Counted from the first letter of the stretch, positions 38,684 to 49,624 are shown. The stretch is DNA of 64,000 nt from Chloroflexota bacterium (GCA_947475545.1 CANJLL010000006.1:124001-188000); one strand, 5' to 3'. Program-made: numbers and translations. The notes: generated by a model from the sequence alone, not told the origin.

Positions 38684-38808
38684 TCGGCGCTCCTGCGATG
38701 GCGCCCTGGCACTGCGCAGGGGCAACGGCCGTGCCATCCTTCCCGCTTGTAGACGCACGCCGCCCTGACCTTCTCGATGATCGTGCGAGAGCCCCACAGA
38801 GGCCGTCA

Positions 38809-40059
38809 GTGACCCAATCGCCTGACGTGAAACGGGTGACATCGCCGGCGCCGGCCACCGAGACGGCACCGCGATGGCGCGCGCGGCGGATGGCGCGGAC
38901 CCTTGTCGCCCTGTCGCTCGCATTCTCTGTGGTCGCCACCGACGCGAGCCCGGTCGTCCGGTCTGGTCCGGATGCCGCGAGCGACCCCGTTGCGACTCCC
39001 GGCAACGTCGCAGCCATCGTCCCCGCGGGCGTGTTGAGGGGGCAATCGGCGCGCCGCGCGGTCGCCGCGGTGGACGCGCCGATGGACGCGCCGATGGACG
39101 CGTCCGGGTCTGGCCTGGCCCCGCCCATGGATCCGGCCGAGCTGGCCACGAGCCCGCTCGGTGGCCCGACGGGCCTTGATCTCCGCCCACCGGCTGACCC
39201 GGCTGCCGCCCCAGTCGACGAGGCTGGCACCCCGCTGGCATCCGACGCGACGCCCCCTGGCGGCCTGGCGTCGGCCGCGGCCGGGCCGATCCAGGCGGGC
39301 CCGGGTGCGCCGCTCGTCTACGCCGGAGCGCGCACCCGCCCGGTCGTCGCCATCACCGCGGACGACGGGTATCTCAACTCGGCGGTGCTGGCCGACCTCG
39401 CGCTCTTCACCGCCGAGCGCGTCAACGCGACGTTCTTTCCCGTGGGGCAGGTGGTTGCCAACAACCCCGGTGTCTGGCAGCAGGTCGCGGCGGCGGGCTT
39501 CCCGATCGCGAACTACAGTTGGAGCCACCCCTATCTGACGCTCCTCGGCCAATCCCAGATCGAGGACCAGATCCGCGAGGCGAGCGCGGCGATCCTGGCC
39601 GCCACGGGCCGGCCCGCCGTCCCGCTGATCCGACCGCCGTACGGCCACTGGAACCACACGGTCCTGCGCCCGGCAGCAGCCACCGGCCAGGCCGCGGTCG
39701 TCCTCTGGGACGTCGATTCGGGTGACGCGCGCGGCTACTCGTTGGCGCAGATGGTCGCCAGCGCGGAACTGGGCCGGAACGGCTCCATCGTGCTCTTCCA
39801 CGCCAACAGCCCGCTCTCGCAACAGGCCATCCGCACCGTCATCGCCTACTACCGTGCCCTCGGATTCGAGTTCGTCACCGTCGGGCAGATGCTCGGTGTC
39901 CCCGGCCCAGTCCCGCTCCCCGCGCCAACGCCAGCGCCCACCGCGACGCCCGTGCCCACGCCAGCCCCGACACCGGCGTCGACGCCCACGCCGTCACCCG
40001 CGCCGCTGCCCCCCACGCCCATGCCTTCGCCAAAGCCGTCGCCCGCCCCGACGCCCTAA
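38809..40059 (+). CDS. Secreted polysaccharide-deacetylase-like protein, metal site altered
   Basis: The 416-residue protein has a basic N-terminus and hydrophobic signal region (about 28-45), a long Ala/Pro spacer, a NodB-type domain (about 178-365) and a (Pro-Thr-Ala) rich tail likely to cross the cell wall. Motif 1 is ITADDGY (D185, D186) and RPPYGHWN is motif 3. In motif 2 the usual NH(S/T)WSH has tyrosine at the first position (NYSWSH: Y236, H240), so one of the two metal histidines is missing. Catalysis may be lost or changed. GTG at 38809 follows AGAGG; an internal ATG near 38890 is an alternative. Confidence 0.8.
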   Translation: MTQSPDVKRVTSPAPATETAPRWRARRMARTLVALSLAFSVVATDASPVVRSGPDAASDPVATPGNVAAIVPAGVLRGQSARRAVAAVDAPMDAPMDASGSGLAPPMDPAELATSPLGGPTGLDLRPPADPAAAPVDEAGTPLASDATPPGGLASAAAGPIQAGPGAPLVYAGARTRPVVAITADDGYLNSAVLADLALFTAERVNATFFPVGQVVANNPGVWQQVAAAGFPIANYSWSHPYLTLLGQSQIEDQIREASAAILAATGRPAVPLIRPPYGHWNHTVLRPAAATGQAAVVLWDVDSGDARGYSLAQMVASAELGRNGSIVLFHANSPLSQQAIRTVIAYYRALGFEFVTVGQMLGVPGPVPLPAPTPAPTATPVPTPAPTPASTPTPSPAPLPPTPMPSPKPSPAPTP

Positions 40060-40149
40060 GCTGAATCTCGATCGAATGCCGGAGCCGCGCGACGGCGGGG
40101 GCGACGGTCGTCCGATCGCGGGCTCCGACCGCCCGAGCCCGTCCGGCCC

Positions 40150-40155
40150 TATCCT
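40150..40155 (+). promoter_or_regulatory. -10 of the SRPBCC gene
   Basis: TATCCT; the mRNA would start near 40162, about 55 nt before the GTG. Confidence 0.4.
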
Positions 40156-40216
40156 TGGAGCGCGCCGGCCGGCATCGGCCGTCAGCCCTTCGACCCGCCA
40201 GACCGAGGTTCCGCCC

Positions 40217-40669
40217 GTGCCCGCGCAGATCGCCCCGATCCACCTCAGCCGCCGCGTCCGCACGGGTCGTCCCGCCGCGTGGGCGGCGCTCACCGAGCCG
40301 GCCCTGGTCGCGCACTGGTTCGCCATCGTCGCGCCGCTGGGCAAGGTGGGCGACCCCTACCGCGTGGACTTTAAGGACGGCAGTGCCGTCGACGGGTTCG
40401 TGCTGGCGGTGGAGCCAGGGCGCCGGTTCATGCACAGCTGGCGGTGGGCCGGCGACGAGGAGGCGCGGACCACGCGGGTCACCTGGGCCGTGGAGCCCAT
40501 GAGCACCGGCGGCAGCCGCATCGTCCTGGAGCACGATGGCTGGGCCGATGCGGGCCTGACGGAGTCCGACCGGGACGATCACGCCGGCTACTGGGACTCG
40601 TACCTGGAAGGCCTGCGCGAGTTGCTGGATCCGGGTCGCCCGGAGCCGCCTGACGAAGTGGCAGGCTAG
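40217..40669 (+). CDS. SRPBCC (AHSA1-like) domain protein
   Basis: The 150-residue protein has the AHSA1/SRPBCC pattern: HLSRRVRTGRPAAWAALTEPALVAHWFA, FKDGSAVDGFVLAVEPGRRFMHSW and WDSYLEGLRELL. The family binds hydrophobic ligands or acts as a co-chaperone-like module. GTG at 40217 is 8 nt after GAGG; the upstream frame is low-complexity. The downstream thyX has its own -10, 37 nt after this stop. Confidence 0.85.
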   Translation: MPAQIAPIHLSRRVRTGRPAAWAALTEPALVAHWFAIVAPLGKVGDPYRVDFKDGSAVDGFVLAVEPGRRFMHSWRWAGDEEARTTRVTWAVEPMSTGGSRIVLEHDGWADAGLTESDRDDHAGYWDSYLEGLRELLDPGRPEPPDEVAG

Positions 40670-40705
40670 GCAGAACGTGGGCTGGGCGTCGGGAGCCCCG
40701 GGCGC

Positions 40706-40711
40706 TATCCT
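40706..40711 (+). promoter_or_regulatory. Leaderless -10 of thyX
   Basis: TATCCT, 6 nt before the GTG at 40718. Confidence 0.6.
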
Positions 40712-40717
40712 TCGGCC

Positions 40718-41572
40718 GTGAACCCTGACGCCGCGCCCCGCGAGAAGACCGGCATTCCCCGCAACCCGGGCCGCCACGAGCTGGGCCTGTCCGCCAAGCT
40801 CCTCTTCCCTGACCGCGACATCGTCGAGAAGTTCTACGTCCCCATCATCTACACCGCGTGCCGGACGTGTTACTCGGAGATGGCGCCCGAGGAGATCTTC
40901 CGCAAGGCCGTCGACCGCGAGTTCGACCAGGCCAAGATGCAGAAGCTGATCAACGGCGTGATCGAATCGGGCCATGGCTCCACCATCGAGCACATCGTCT
41001 TCACCTTTGCCATCAGCGGCGTCTCGCGGACGCTCTCACATCAGCTGGTCCGCCATCGCGCCGGCGTCGCGTTCGACCAGCAGAGCCAGCGCTACGTCAA
41101 ATTCAAGGACGCGGCCACCATGCTGCCGGGCACCATCGCGGAGGCGGATCCGGGGCTGCGCGGGAAGTTCGAGGACCAGGTTGAGGGCTCGCTGGACCTG
41201 TACGACGAGCTGGTCAAGGCCGGGATCCCGGGCGAGGACGCGCGCTTCGTCTTCCCCAACGCCACGCGCACCAACCTGGTGATGACGGCCAACCTTCGGG
41301 CGCTCATTCACATGTCCGGGCTGCGCCTGTGCACCATGGCCCAGTGGGAGATCCGGCGGCTCTTCCAGCTGATCCGCCACGAGATCTTCCAGGTGTCGCC
41401 GTTCCTCGGGACCTTCCTGGCGCCCAAGTGCGTCCCCCTTGGCTACTGCGACGAGATGGGCAACCGCGACGGGCACTGCCCCATCCGGCCGCACAAGGAC
41501 CGGGTCCTCGACGCCTGGGCCGAGAAGGCCAAGGCCGCGCGGGCCGCGGGACGCGAGCTGCCGGTCGCCTGA
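40718..41572 (+). CDS. thyX: FAD-dependent thymidylate synthase
   Basis: The 284-residue enzyme makes dTMP from dUMP using methylene-tetrahydrofolate, FAD and NADPH. The ThyX signature region is at 112-126, reading RHRAGVAFDQQSQRY. It keeps the RHR, the second Gln-Ser and RY, but is one residue longer than the usual RHR-x2-S-x-N-E-x-S-x-RY, and the usual Ser/Asn positions are Val and Phe/Asp. STIEHIVFTFAISGVSRTLSHQLVRH precedes it, as in family members. The GTG start is leaderless. Together with NrdJ it feeds DNA synthesis. Confidence 0.93.
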   Translation: MNPDAAPREKTGIPRNPGRHELGLSAKLLFPDRDIVEKFYVPIIYTACRTCYSEMAPEEIFRKAVDREFDQAKMQKLINGVIESGHGSTIEHIVFTFAISGVSRTLSHQLVRHRAGVAFDQQSQRYVKFKDAATMLPGTIAEADPGLRGKFEDQVEGSLDLYDELVKAGIPGEDARFVFPNATRTNLVMTANLRALIHMSGLRLCTMAQWEIRRLFQLIRHEIFQVSPFLGTFLAPKCVPLGYCDEMGNRDGHCPIRPHKDRVLDAWAEKAKAARAAGRELPVA

Positions 41573-41799
41573 TCCCGGCGTGTCAGGCCCAGCGCACCGC
41601 GATCGGACCCGCCAACCCGGGCAACGGGAGCGAGCAACGGGCGCCTCGTCCGCGTCTCGGGGGTCAGGGGCAGGCGTCGCCCGCCTTCACGAGAGAGCCA
41701 TTCAGCGGGTCAGCCGGGTGGTAGCTGACGTCTGCGTTGGCAACGTCTGAGAGCGGCGCGGATTGGTCATGACGCTCTCCAAAGACGGAGTCGGCGCCC

Positions 41800-42699
41800 C
41801 TACTCCCCAAGCTCCTCCAGCTCCGCCACGAAGCGGCGCAGGACCCGGGCCAGGTTGGGGCCGATGGCGGCGGCCGCCACCAGCACTTCTTCCTCCGTCA
41901 GCGGCTCGCCCGTGTAGCCCGCGCCCGCGTTGGTGATGATGCTCACCCCCACCACCCCCAGGCCCGCCCAGCGCGCGGCGATGCACTCCAGCACGGTCGA
42001 CATGCCCACGGCGTCGCCCCCGAACGAGCGATAGAGCCGGACCTCGGCCGGGGTCTCGTAGTTCGGGCCGGTCAGGCCCACGTAGATGCCCTCGTGCAGG
42101 AGCACCCCTTCGGCCGCGCCGGCGGCGTGGAGGCGCGCCCGCAGGCCCTTCGACCAGGCGTCGGTCAGGTCCGGGAAGCGCGAGCCGATCGAATCTGCGT
42201 TGGCCCCCAGCAGCGGGTTCTGGCCGGTCAGGTTGAGGTGGTCGTTGATGACCATGAGCGTGCCGGGGCCCCAGTCGGGGTTGAGGCCGCCCGCGGCGTT
42301 CGTCAGGATCACCACCCGCGCGCCCAGCCGCTTGAAGAGCAGCACCGGCTGGATCACGAGTCCCGGGTGGTTGCCTTCGTACAGGTGCATCCGGCCTTGC
42401 AGGACCACCGCGGGGACGCCGGACAGGCGCCCGAACAGGAGCCGGCCGGCGTGGCCGGGCGCGGTGGCGGGGGGCCAGCCGGGCAGGTCGGCGAACGCGA
42501 TGGACACGACGTCGGTCAGCTCGTCCGCCAGGCCGCCCAGGCCGGAGCCCAGGACCAGGCCCACGACGGGCACGAGGTCCGTGCGGTCGCGGACGGCACG
42601 CTCCAGGGCGTCGAGGCGGGCGGGCTGGTCGATGGGGCGGATGGGCTGGGTTCGATCGACGGGCGGGTGCGGGCTGGGGTTCGACGTCGAGTTGGACAT
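41800..42699 (-). CDS. punA: Purine nucleoside phosphorylase (PNP-I, trimeric type)
   Basis: The 299-residue enzyme cleaves inosine and guanosine phosphorolytically for purine salvage. Visible are the phosphate loop GLVLGSGLGGLAD, GRMHLYEG, VVILTNAAGGLNPDWGPGTLMVINDHLNLTG, the base-binding GPNYETPAEVR and VGMSTVLECIAA, with the final NAGAG segment. The first 25 residues are Pro-rich. TATCTT (42735-42740) and CCGAGG precede the ATG. No linked salvage genes. Confidence 0.95.
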   Translation of the reverse strand: MSNSTSNPSPHPPVDRTQPIRPIDQPARLDALERAVRDRTDLVPVVGLVLGSGLGGLADELTDVVSIAFADLPGWPPATAPGHAGRLLFGRLSGVPAVVLQGRMHLYEGNHPGLVIQPVLLFKRLGARVVILTNAAGGLNPDWGPGTLMVINDHLNLTGQNPLLGANADSIGSRFPDLTDAWSKGLRARLHAAGAAEGVLLHEGIYVGLTGPNYETPAEVRLYRSFGGDAVGMSTVLECIAARWAGLGVVGVSIITNAGAGYTGEPLTEEEVLVAAAAIGPNLARVLRRFVAELEELGE

Positions 42700-43173
42700 G
42701 GGCGCTGGCCTCGGAGTGGCGGGGTGTCGCGGGCAAGATACCGCGCCCGGGCCCCTGCCACGGACGGGCCAGCCCTTGCCCGGCCCCGGTCATCCCCAGA
42801 TTCTCAGGTGGATGGCGTAGGACGAAGCCAGGGTCGCCGCGGGCGCCGCCATCACGGTATGGAGTGTCCGAATTAACCGTGAGAGGCTACTTCATGGCCC
42901 CGGAGCCGCGCTCGGGCTGGGCTTGGCGTCGGAACCGTTGTCCAATGCCATCGGGGTGGGACCCTGGCGAGATCCCTTGCCCGGCGCCGGGCCGGGATGC
43001 CCGGCCGGGCTCCAGTTGGACTGGGCCGCGGGTGCGCGAGCGAGAGTCGGGGCCGGGTCGGGCCAGCGAGCCGGCGGCGTGGGCTGGACACCGAGCCGGG
43101 CTCCGGGCTGGACACCGGGCCGGCGCCGGGCAGATGGCTGGGCCGCCGCGGACCAGGAGCGAAGTGGCTCCCC
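42700..43173. other. Gene-free stretch between punA and moaA
   Basis: 474 nt without a convincing gene. It holds the punA -10 (TATCTT, 42735-42740, minus strand) and a less GC-rich patch near 42860-42895 with no clear promoter. GGGCTGGACACCGAGCCGG and GGGCTGGACACCGGGCCGG follow at 43081 and 43105 (24-bp period). Open frames here have shadow-like composition. Confidence 0.5.
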
Positions 43174-44310
<1,137 letters not shown>

Positions 44311-44316
44311 GGCCAT

Positions 44317-44322
44317 ATCCTA
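44317..44322 (-). promoter_or_regulatory. Leaderless -10 of moaA
   Basis: TAGGAT on the minus strand, 6 nt before the ATG at 44310. Confidence 0.6.
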
Positions 44323-44583
44323 GCGCCGCGCATGGATTTCGGCGCGCCTTGTGTCCAATTCACTGGGCGGGCCGGCGGCGCACCGCCGAGGCCGCGGTGC
44401 GAGTGGCCGCGCGGGGGACGGCGGCATGGCGGTGCGGAGGATGGCAGCTGGCTGCGGGTGGCCCCGGAGTACCACCGGGCAAGACCCGCTGGTACCTCTA
44501 GCGGAGTACACCGAACCCTCCACACGCCGGACGATGGCGGGGACCGCCGGGCCGCGGTCTGTCCAGCGAGAGGGCCGTCCCCG

Positions 44584-46440
44584 ATGACCACTGACCAGCG
44601 CACCGACGGGCGAGGCGGCTTTCGCCTGCCCTGGGCCAACCGGCCCGCTGCTCCCTTGGCGGAGGCAGGCAATGGCGATGCCCTGGCCCGAATCGATCCC
44701 GAAGCCTGGGCCCCGGATGAGGCCGCCACCGACGCCCACGTCGGTGGCGGCCCTGGCCCCGACGACCTCGAGGCCGACGGTGACGCCTGGTCGGTCGCTG
44801 GCTGGCCGGGCCGCAAGGCGGCCTTCGACGGCGAGCACGGCGCCCCAACCACGGAGTCGGCCCGCTTCCCAGGCATGGGCGCCGATGGCGCCACGCCCGA
44901 TCCGTTGACTCGTGCCGACGACGAGTGGCCGGCCGTGGATGTCGCGCGCCTCCGGGAGATGACGTCGCCAGGCGAGGCTTCGGCCGCCGGGCCCGCCCCC
45001 GCATGGCCCAGCTCCGATCCGTTGGGCAGTGCCCGTGGCGCAAACGTGGCGGCGCCACCAGCCAGCGAGGAGCCGGCCGTCGACCTTGCCCGTCTGTTCG
45101 CGTCGCGCGCCGCGACGAACGCGGCGGCCAGCAGCGCATCGAGCACGCCCGCCCCGGCCGAGGCTATCCCGGCGGCGGCGCCGGATGCCTCCGCGCACGC
45201 CGCCGCCGAACCAGCGACCGTCCCCACGGCCGCCACAGCCCCCATGGCCCGCACGGCCGCCACCGAACCAGCGACCGCCACCACCGCGCCCACACCCGCC
45301 GCCTCGCCAGCCGCCGAATCAGCCGCGGCGGCAGCCCCCGAGGTCACAAGCCAGGCACCGGGTCCATCCCCTGAGCGTCACCCCGTCCGGGAGGCCCGTG
45401 TCATGCCGCCAACCGCCGCTTCGCCTCTGCCAGTCGCCGAACGTGCGGCTCCTCCCCCGCCCGCCTCCACGGGCGCCACGCGGCCAACCAAGTTCATGGC
45501 CGACCTGACGCGTGCCATGCAGGCGGCGGCCCAGTCGGCGCGTGATGAGTCGCTTGCTCGGCTGTCCGCGCATGCCCGCCAGCGGGTCGAAGAGATCGAA
45601 CAACTCGCCACCAGCGGTAGCGCCGAGCTGCGGCGCCGCGCCGACGAAGACCTCGTCGAGACCCGCGAATGGTCGAAGGCGGAGATCGCCCGGATCAAGG
45701 ACGAAGCCGAGCGCCGGCTTGTGGACCGCAAGGCACGCCTCGACGACGAGTTGGCGGGTCACGCCGAATCTGTCCGTCGACGGACAGAGGCGGTCGGCGA
45801 GACCGTCAGTGCCTACGAGTCGCGGCTGGCTGCCTTCATCGAGCAACTGCTCGCCGAGGAGGACCCGACCCGAATCGCCACGCTGGCCCAGACACTGCCC
45901 GAGCCGCCGGTCCTCACCGACCTCGACGCGGCGGGGGAACCCGACACGGCCGCGGATAACGCCGCCGCGGAGGCTGCGGCGGCGTTCGTGGCGGCGTCGC
46001 TCGCCGAAACGGAGGCCGCGGCCCGCGCCAGGACCGGGATGTCTACGGAGGCGGCTGAGGCGGCTGAGGCGGCGGCCATGGACGGCCTCGACGGCGGCGC
46101 CGGTGCGGATGCGTGGTTTGCCGCCGAGCGCGGCGCCACGGGCGAACGTGGGAGCGGGGCCGAGCGGGGACGTGATGTCCGCACCGAGCTGGTCGTCATC
46201 GGTCTCTCCAGCGTCGCCGGCATCGCGGGCTTCAAGCGCGCGCTGAGCGGGATCAAGGGCGTCCGGTCTGTCGGCGTGTCGGCGGGGCAGGCTGGTGAGT
46301 TCGTGTTCGCGCTGAGCCACCAGGCCAGCCTGGATGTGGCCGCCGCCCTGCCCTCGCTGACCGCGTTCGCGACGCAGGTCACCGGCAAGTGCGACGGCGG
46401 CCTGCTGGTGGGCGCCACGGAGCCGGCCGGGGGCGAATAG
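44584..46440 (+). CDS. Ala/Pro-rich coiled-coil protein with C-terminal ferredoxin-like domain
   Basis: I do not recognise the 618-residue protein. Residues about 1-300 are disordered, rich in Ala, Pro and Thr, with recurring short VDxARL motifs (WPAVDVARLREM; EPAVDLARLFAS). Residues about 305-420 form a charged coiled coil (ARQRVEEIEQLATSGSAELRRRADEDLVE and onward). After a second Ala-rich linker, about 535-612 has strand-helix-strand-strand-helix-strand character (TELVVIGLSSVAGIAGFKRAL, VRSVGVSAGQAGEFVFAL), as in ACT/HMA-like folds. AGAGGG lies 9 nt before the ATG. It is divergent from moaA. It may be a scaffold or cell-pole-type protein; this is speculation. Confidence 0.7.
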   Translation: MTTDQRTDGRGGFRLPWANRPAAPLAEAGNGDALARIDPEAWAPDEAATDAHVGGGPGPDDLEADGDAWSVAGWPGRKAAFDGEHGAPTTESARFPGMGADGATPDPLTRADDEWPAVDVARLREMTSPGEASAAGPAPAWPSSDPLGSARGANVAAPPASEEPAVDLARLFASRAATNAAASSASSTPAPAEAIPAAAPDASAHAAAEPATVPTAATAPMARTAATEPATATTAPTPAASPAAESAAAAAPEVTSQAPGPSPERHPVREARVMPPTAASPLPVAERAAPPPPASTGATRPTKFMADLTRAMQAAAQSARDESLARLSAHARQRVEEIEQLATSGSAELRRRADEDLVETREWSKAEIARIKDEAERRLVDRKARLDDELAGHAESVRRRTEAVGETVSAYESRLAAFIEQLLAEEDPTRIATLAQTLPEPPVLTDLDAAGEPDTAADNAAAEAAAAFVAASLAETEAAARARTGMSTEAAEAAEAAAMDGLDGGAGADAWFAAERGATGERGSGAERGRDVRTELVVIGLSSVAGIAGFKRALSGIKGVRSVGVSAGQAGEFVFALSHQASLDVAAALPSLTAFATQVTGKCDGGLLVGATEPAGGE

Positions 46441-46505
46441 GGCTCGCCCGGCCAGCGGCCAGAGATCGCCCCGCTGGCAGGGCCCGATCTCGCGAAGCGA
46501 CCCAG

Positions 46506-46607
46506 TCGTGAAGGCCGAACGAGGCCACGACTGAAGCCGCGCGGACTGGCTCTCCCGAGGCCGCCGAAGGCGGCCTCGCAAGCTGAAGCCGCGCCAGCGG
46601 CTTCAGC
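46506..46607. terminator. Cluster of three hairpins between convergent genes
   Basis: An imperfect hairpin at 46506-46530, a perfect 9-bp stem GAGGCCGCC with 3-nt loop at 46557-46577, and a perfect 11-bp stem GCTGAAGCCGC with 4-nt loop at 46582-46607. CTGAAGCCGCG also occurs at 46531. They lie between the coiled-coil gene and acs, suggesting bidirectional termination, though T-tails are absent. Confidence 0.6.
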
Positions 46608-46611
46608 CGCC

Positions 46612-48573
46612 CTACTCCTCGGTCTTGCCGGTGTTGGAGCGGATCACGTCCACCACTCCGGCATCGGCCAGCGTGGTCACGTCGCCCAGGGGCCGGCCCT
46701 CGGCCACGTCGCGCAGCAGGCGCCGCATGATCTTGCCCGACCGCGTCTTGGGCAGGTCCGGCACGAAGATCAGGTACTTGGGCTTGGCGATGGGCCCGAT
46801 GACCTTGGCCACGTGGTCGCGCAGGACCCGGGCAAGGTCCTCGGAGCCGACCTGGCCTCCGCGCAGGATCACGAACGCGAAGATGGCCTGGCCCGTGATC
46901 GGGTCGTTCTTGCCCACCACCGCGGCCTCGGCAACCGCGCGGTTGTCGACCAGCGCGGATTCGACCTCGATCGTGCTCAGCCGGTGACCCGAGACGTTCA
47001 TCACGTCGTCCACCCGGCCCAGGAGCCAGAGATACCCGTCCGCATCGCGCTTGGCGCCGTCGCCGGCAAAGTACATGCCCGGGAACCGACCCCAGTAGGT
47101 GGCCCGGTAGCGGTCAGGATCGCCCCAGATCCCGCGGAGCATGGCCGGCCAGGGCCGCTTGAGGACCAGGTAGCCGCCTCCGCCCAGCGGCACGGCCTCG
47201 CCGTTGGCATCCACGACGTCCGCCGCGATGCCCGGAAAGGCGAATGTGGCGGACCCCGGCTTGGTGGTGGTCACGCCGGGGAGCGGGGTGATGAGGATCA
47301 TCCCGGTCTCGGTCTGCCACCAGGTGTCCACGATGGGCGTCCGGCTGTTGCCGATGTGCTCGTGGTACCAGAGCCACGCCTCGGGGTTGATCGGCTCGCC
47401 GACCGAGCCCAGGACGCGCAGCGAGGTGAGGTCATGGCCCGCTGGGTACTGCTCACCCTGCTTCATGAAGGCCCGGATGGCCGTGGGCGCGCAGTACAGG
47501 ATGTTGACCTTGTAGTCCTCGATGATCTGCCACCAGCGGTCCCACGTCGGGCTGTCCGGGGTGCCCTCGTACATGATCCCGGTCGCCGCGTTGGCGAGTG
47601 GCCCGTAGACGATGTAGCTGTGGCCGGTGACCCAGCCGATGTCCGCGGCGCACCAGTAGACGTCATCGGGCTTGAGGTCGAAGACCATCTCGTGGGTGTA
47701 GCCCGCGCCCAGGAGGTAGCCGGCCGTGGTGTGTAGGATGCCCTTGGGCTTGGCCGTGGTCCCCGATGTGTAGAGCAGGTAGAGCGGGTGCTCCGAGTCG
47801 ACGGGGACGGGCGGGCAGTCCTCGGACTGGCGGTCGACGATCTCATGCCACCAGTGGTCGCGCTTGGGAACCATCTCGACGTTGGCGTGCTCGCCCAGGC
47901 GGCGGACCACGAGGACGTTGTCGACCGTGGGAGTCTCGCGGAGCGCGTGGTCCACGGCCGGCTTCAGCTCGGCTGGCTTCCCGCGCCGCCACCCGCCGTC
48001 GGCGGTGATGACGAGCTTGGCGCCCGCGTCGGTGATCCGGCCGGCCAGGGCCTCCGACGAGAAGCCGCCGAAGACCACCGTGTGGGTGGCGCCCAGCCGG
48101 GCGCAGGCGAGCATGGCGATGGGCAGCTCCGGGATCATCGGCATGTAGATGGCGACCCGATCGCCCGTCCCGATGCCCAGCTCCTTGAGCGCGTTGGCGG
48201 CCTTGGACACCTCGCGCTGGAGGTCGCGGTAGGTGATGGTCCGCGTGTCGCCGGGCTCGCCGATCCAGTGGTACGCCACCTTGTCGCCCAGGCCGTTCTC
48301 CACGTGGCGATCAATGCAGTTGTAGGCGACGTTCAGCTTGCCGCCGATGAACCACCTGGCAAACGGCAGGTTCCACTCGAGCGTGGTGTGGAAGTCCTGG
48401 TCCCAGGCCAGGCGCTCACGGGCCAGCCGAGCCCAGAAGCCTTCGAAGTCGCGCTCGGCCTCCTCGTACAGGCCCGCCTGGGCATTGGCCTGGGCGGCGA
48501 AGGCCGGGTCGGGCGGGAAGGTTCGACGCTCTGCCATGAGCGCCTCGATCTCAGGACGCTGCTCCAGCTCCAC
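46612..48573 (-). CDS. acs: Acetyl-coenzyme A synthetase
   Basis: The 653-residue AMP-forming enzyme activates acetate to acetyl-CoA. Motifs in order: [58 protein letters not shown] and the C-terminal [11 protein letters not shown], whose lysine is the known acetylation site in other species. The GTG start has GAGGAG upstream. Size is normal. No linked acetate transporter or acu genes; mscS follows downstream of its promoter on the same strand with its own start signal. Confidence 0.98.
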   Translation of the reverse strand: MELEQRPEIEALMAERRTFPPDPAFAAQANAQAGLYEEAERDFEGFWARLARERLAWDQDFHTTLEWNLPFARWFIGGKLNVAYNCIDRHVENGLGDKVAYHWIGEPGDTRTITYRDLQREVSKAANALKELGIGTGDRVAIYMPMIPELPIAMLACARLGATHTVVFGGFSSEALAGRITDAGAKLVITADGGWRRGKPAELKPAVDHALRETPTVDNVLVVRRLGEHANVEMVPKRDHWWHEIVDRQSEDCPPVPVDSEHPLYLLYTSGTTAKPKGILHTTAGYLLGAGYTHEMVFDLKPDDVYWCAADIGWVTGHSYIVYGPLANAATGIMYEGTPDSPTWDRWWQIIEDYKVNILYCAPTAIRAFMKQGEQYPAGHDLTSLRVLGSVGEPINPEAWLWYHEHIGNSRTPIVDTWWQTETGMILITPLPGVTTTKPGSATFAFPGIAADVVDANGEAVPLGGGGYLVLKRPWPAMLRGIWGDPDRYRATYWGRFPGMYFAGDGAKRDADGYLWLLGRVDDVMNVSGHRLSTIEVESALVDNRAVAEAAVVGKNDPITGQAIFAFVILRGGQVGSEDLARVLRDHVAKVIGPIAKPKYLIFVPDLPKTRSGKIMRRLLRDVAEGRPLGDVTTLADAGVVDVIRSNTGKTEE

Positions 48574-48676
48574 CGTGGCTCCTCTTCGCTATCGGTACGC
48601 TCGGCAATCTTATGCGGGGTGCGGGCGAATGAAAGACCCGGTGGCGCGACGACCAGGTCCGCGGCCAGGGGCGGAA

Positions 48677-49618
48677 TCAGCCTTCGGGGGCGGGCGGAGG
48701 GGCAACCGGGTCGGATGACGGCGACGAGTCCAGACGGATGGCGGCGGCGTCGGCGGCCGGCTTGCGGACCGGCAGCTGGATGCCGCCCGCCCGAAAGGCG
48801 ACCAGCAGGCGCCGCCGCAGCTCCCCGGCGCCACTCCAGCGATCGGCCGCGAGCACGGTGGCAAGGACCTTGAGGGTGATCCCGAGATCGGTGACGGCCT
48901 CCACGCGCGCCACCCGGGCCGGCTCCAGGATCCGCTTCTCCCACTCGGGATCCGCGACCATCTCCCGCCCGACCTGCTCGACGATGGCCGCCACCTGCTC
49001 CAGGTCCGCCTCGTGGGTGACCATGACGTCCAGGTTGAGTCGAGCCCAGGTCCGGGTCATGTTGCTCGCCACGACGATGGCCCCGTTGGGCACGGTGTGC
49101 ACCCGCCCATCGAGGTCGCGCAGCATGGTCCGGCGGAGGCTGAACTCCTCGACGGTGCCGGAGACGCCCGCGATCTGCACCACGTCGCCGCGGCTGAACT
49201 GGTTCTCCAGCAGGATCAGGGCGCCGTTGACGTAGTCGCGGACCAGGTGCTGCGCCCCGAAGCCCAGGGCGACGCCGATGATGCCCAGGCCGGCGATGGC
49301 GGGGGCGACACTGATTCGGAACGATTCGAGCATCGTGGCGCCCGCGATGAGGATGATCAGCAGCCGGATGATCCGGGTGACCAGCGTATCGATGGTGTCG
49401 ATCCGCTTCTGGGCCTCGATCGCCGACAGCTCGCGCGTGGCGCCGGTGGCGGTCTCGCGGTCCACCAGGGCGCGGACCACGCGGTGGATGGACGCCGCGC
49501 TCAGGCGGATCGCCAGCCAGGCGATCACCAGGATGACGAACAGCTGGCCGATCAGCCCCGCCTGCTCGGCGAGGATCTCGACCAGCCGGCTCCAGGGCTT
49601 GGCTGCGAAGTCGGGCAT
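48677..49618 (-). CDS. MscS-type mechanosensitive channel
   Basis: The 313-residue protein has two to three membrane segments (about 20-42, 85-105, 110-130). The pore-lining helix region reads GLGIIGVALGFGAQHLVRDYVNGALILLENQFSRGDVVQI, followed by the MscS beta domain (VEEFSLRRTMLRDLDGRVHTVPNGAI). It releases solutes under hypo-osmotic stress. The C-terminal about 30 residues are Pro/Ser-rich. TACCCT lies 6 nt before the ATG (leaderless). Confidence 0.93.
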   Translation of the reverse strand: MPDFAAKPWSRLVEILAEQAGLIGQLFVILVIAWLAIRLSAASIHRVVRALVDRETATGATRELSAIEAQKRIDTIDTLVTRIIRLLIILIAGATMLESFRISVAPAIAGLGIIGVALGFGAQHLVRDYVNGALILLENQFSRGDVVQIAGVSGTVEEFSLRRTMLRDLDGRVHTVPNGAIVVASNMTRTWARLNLDVMVTHEADLEQVAAIVEQVGREMVADPEWEKRILEPARVARVEAVTDLGITLKVLATVLAADRWSGAGELRRRLLVAFRAGGIQLPVRKPAADAAAIRLDSSPSSDPVAPPPAPEG

Positions 49619-49624
49619 GGCGGG

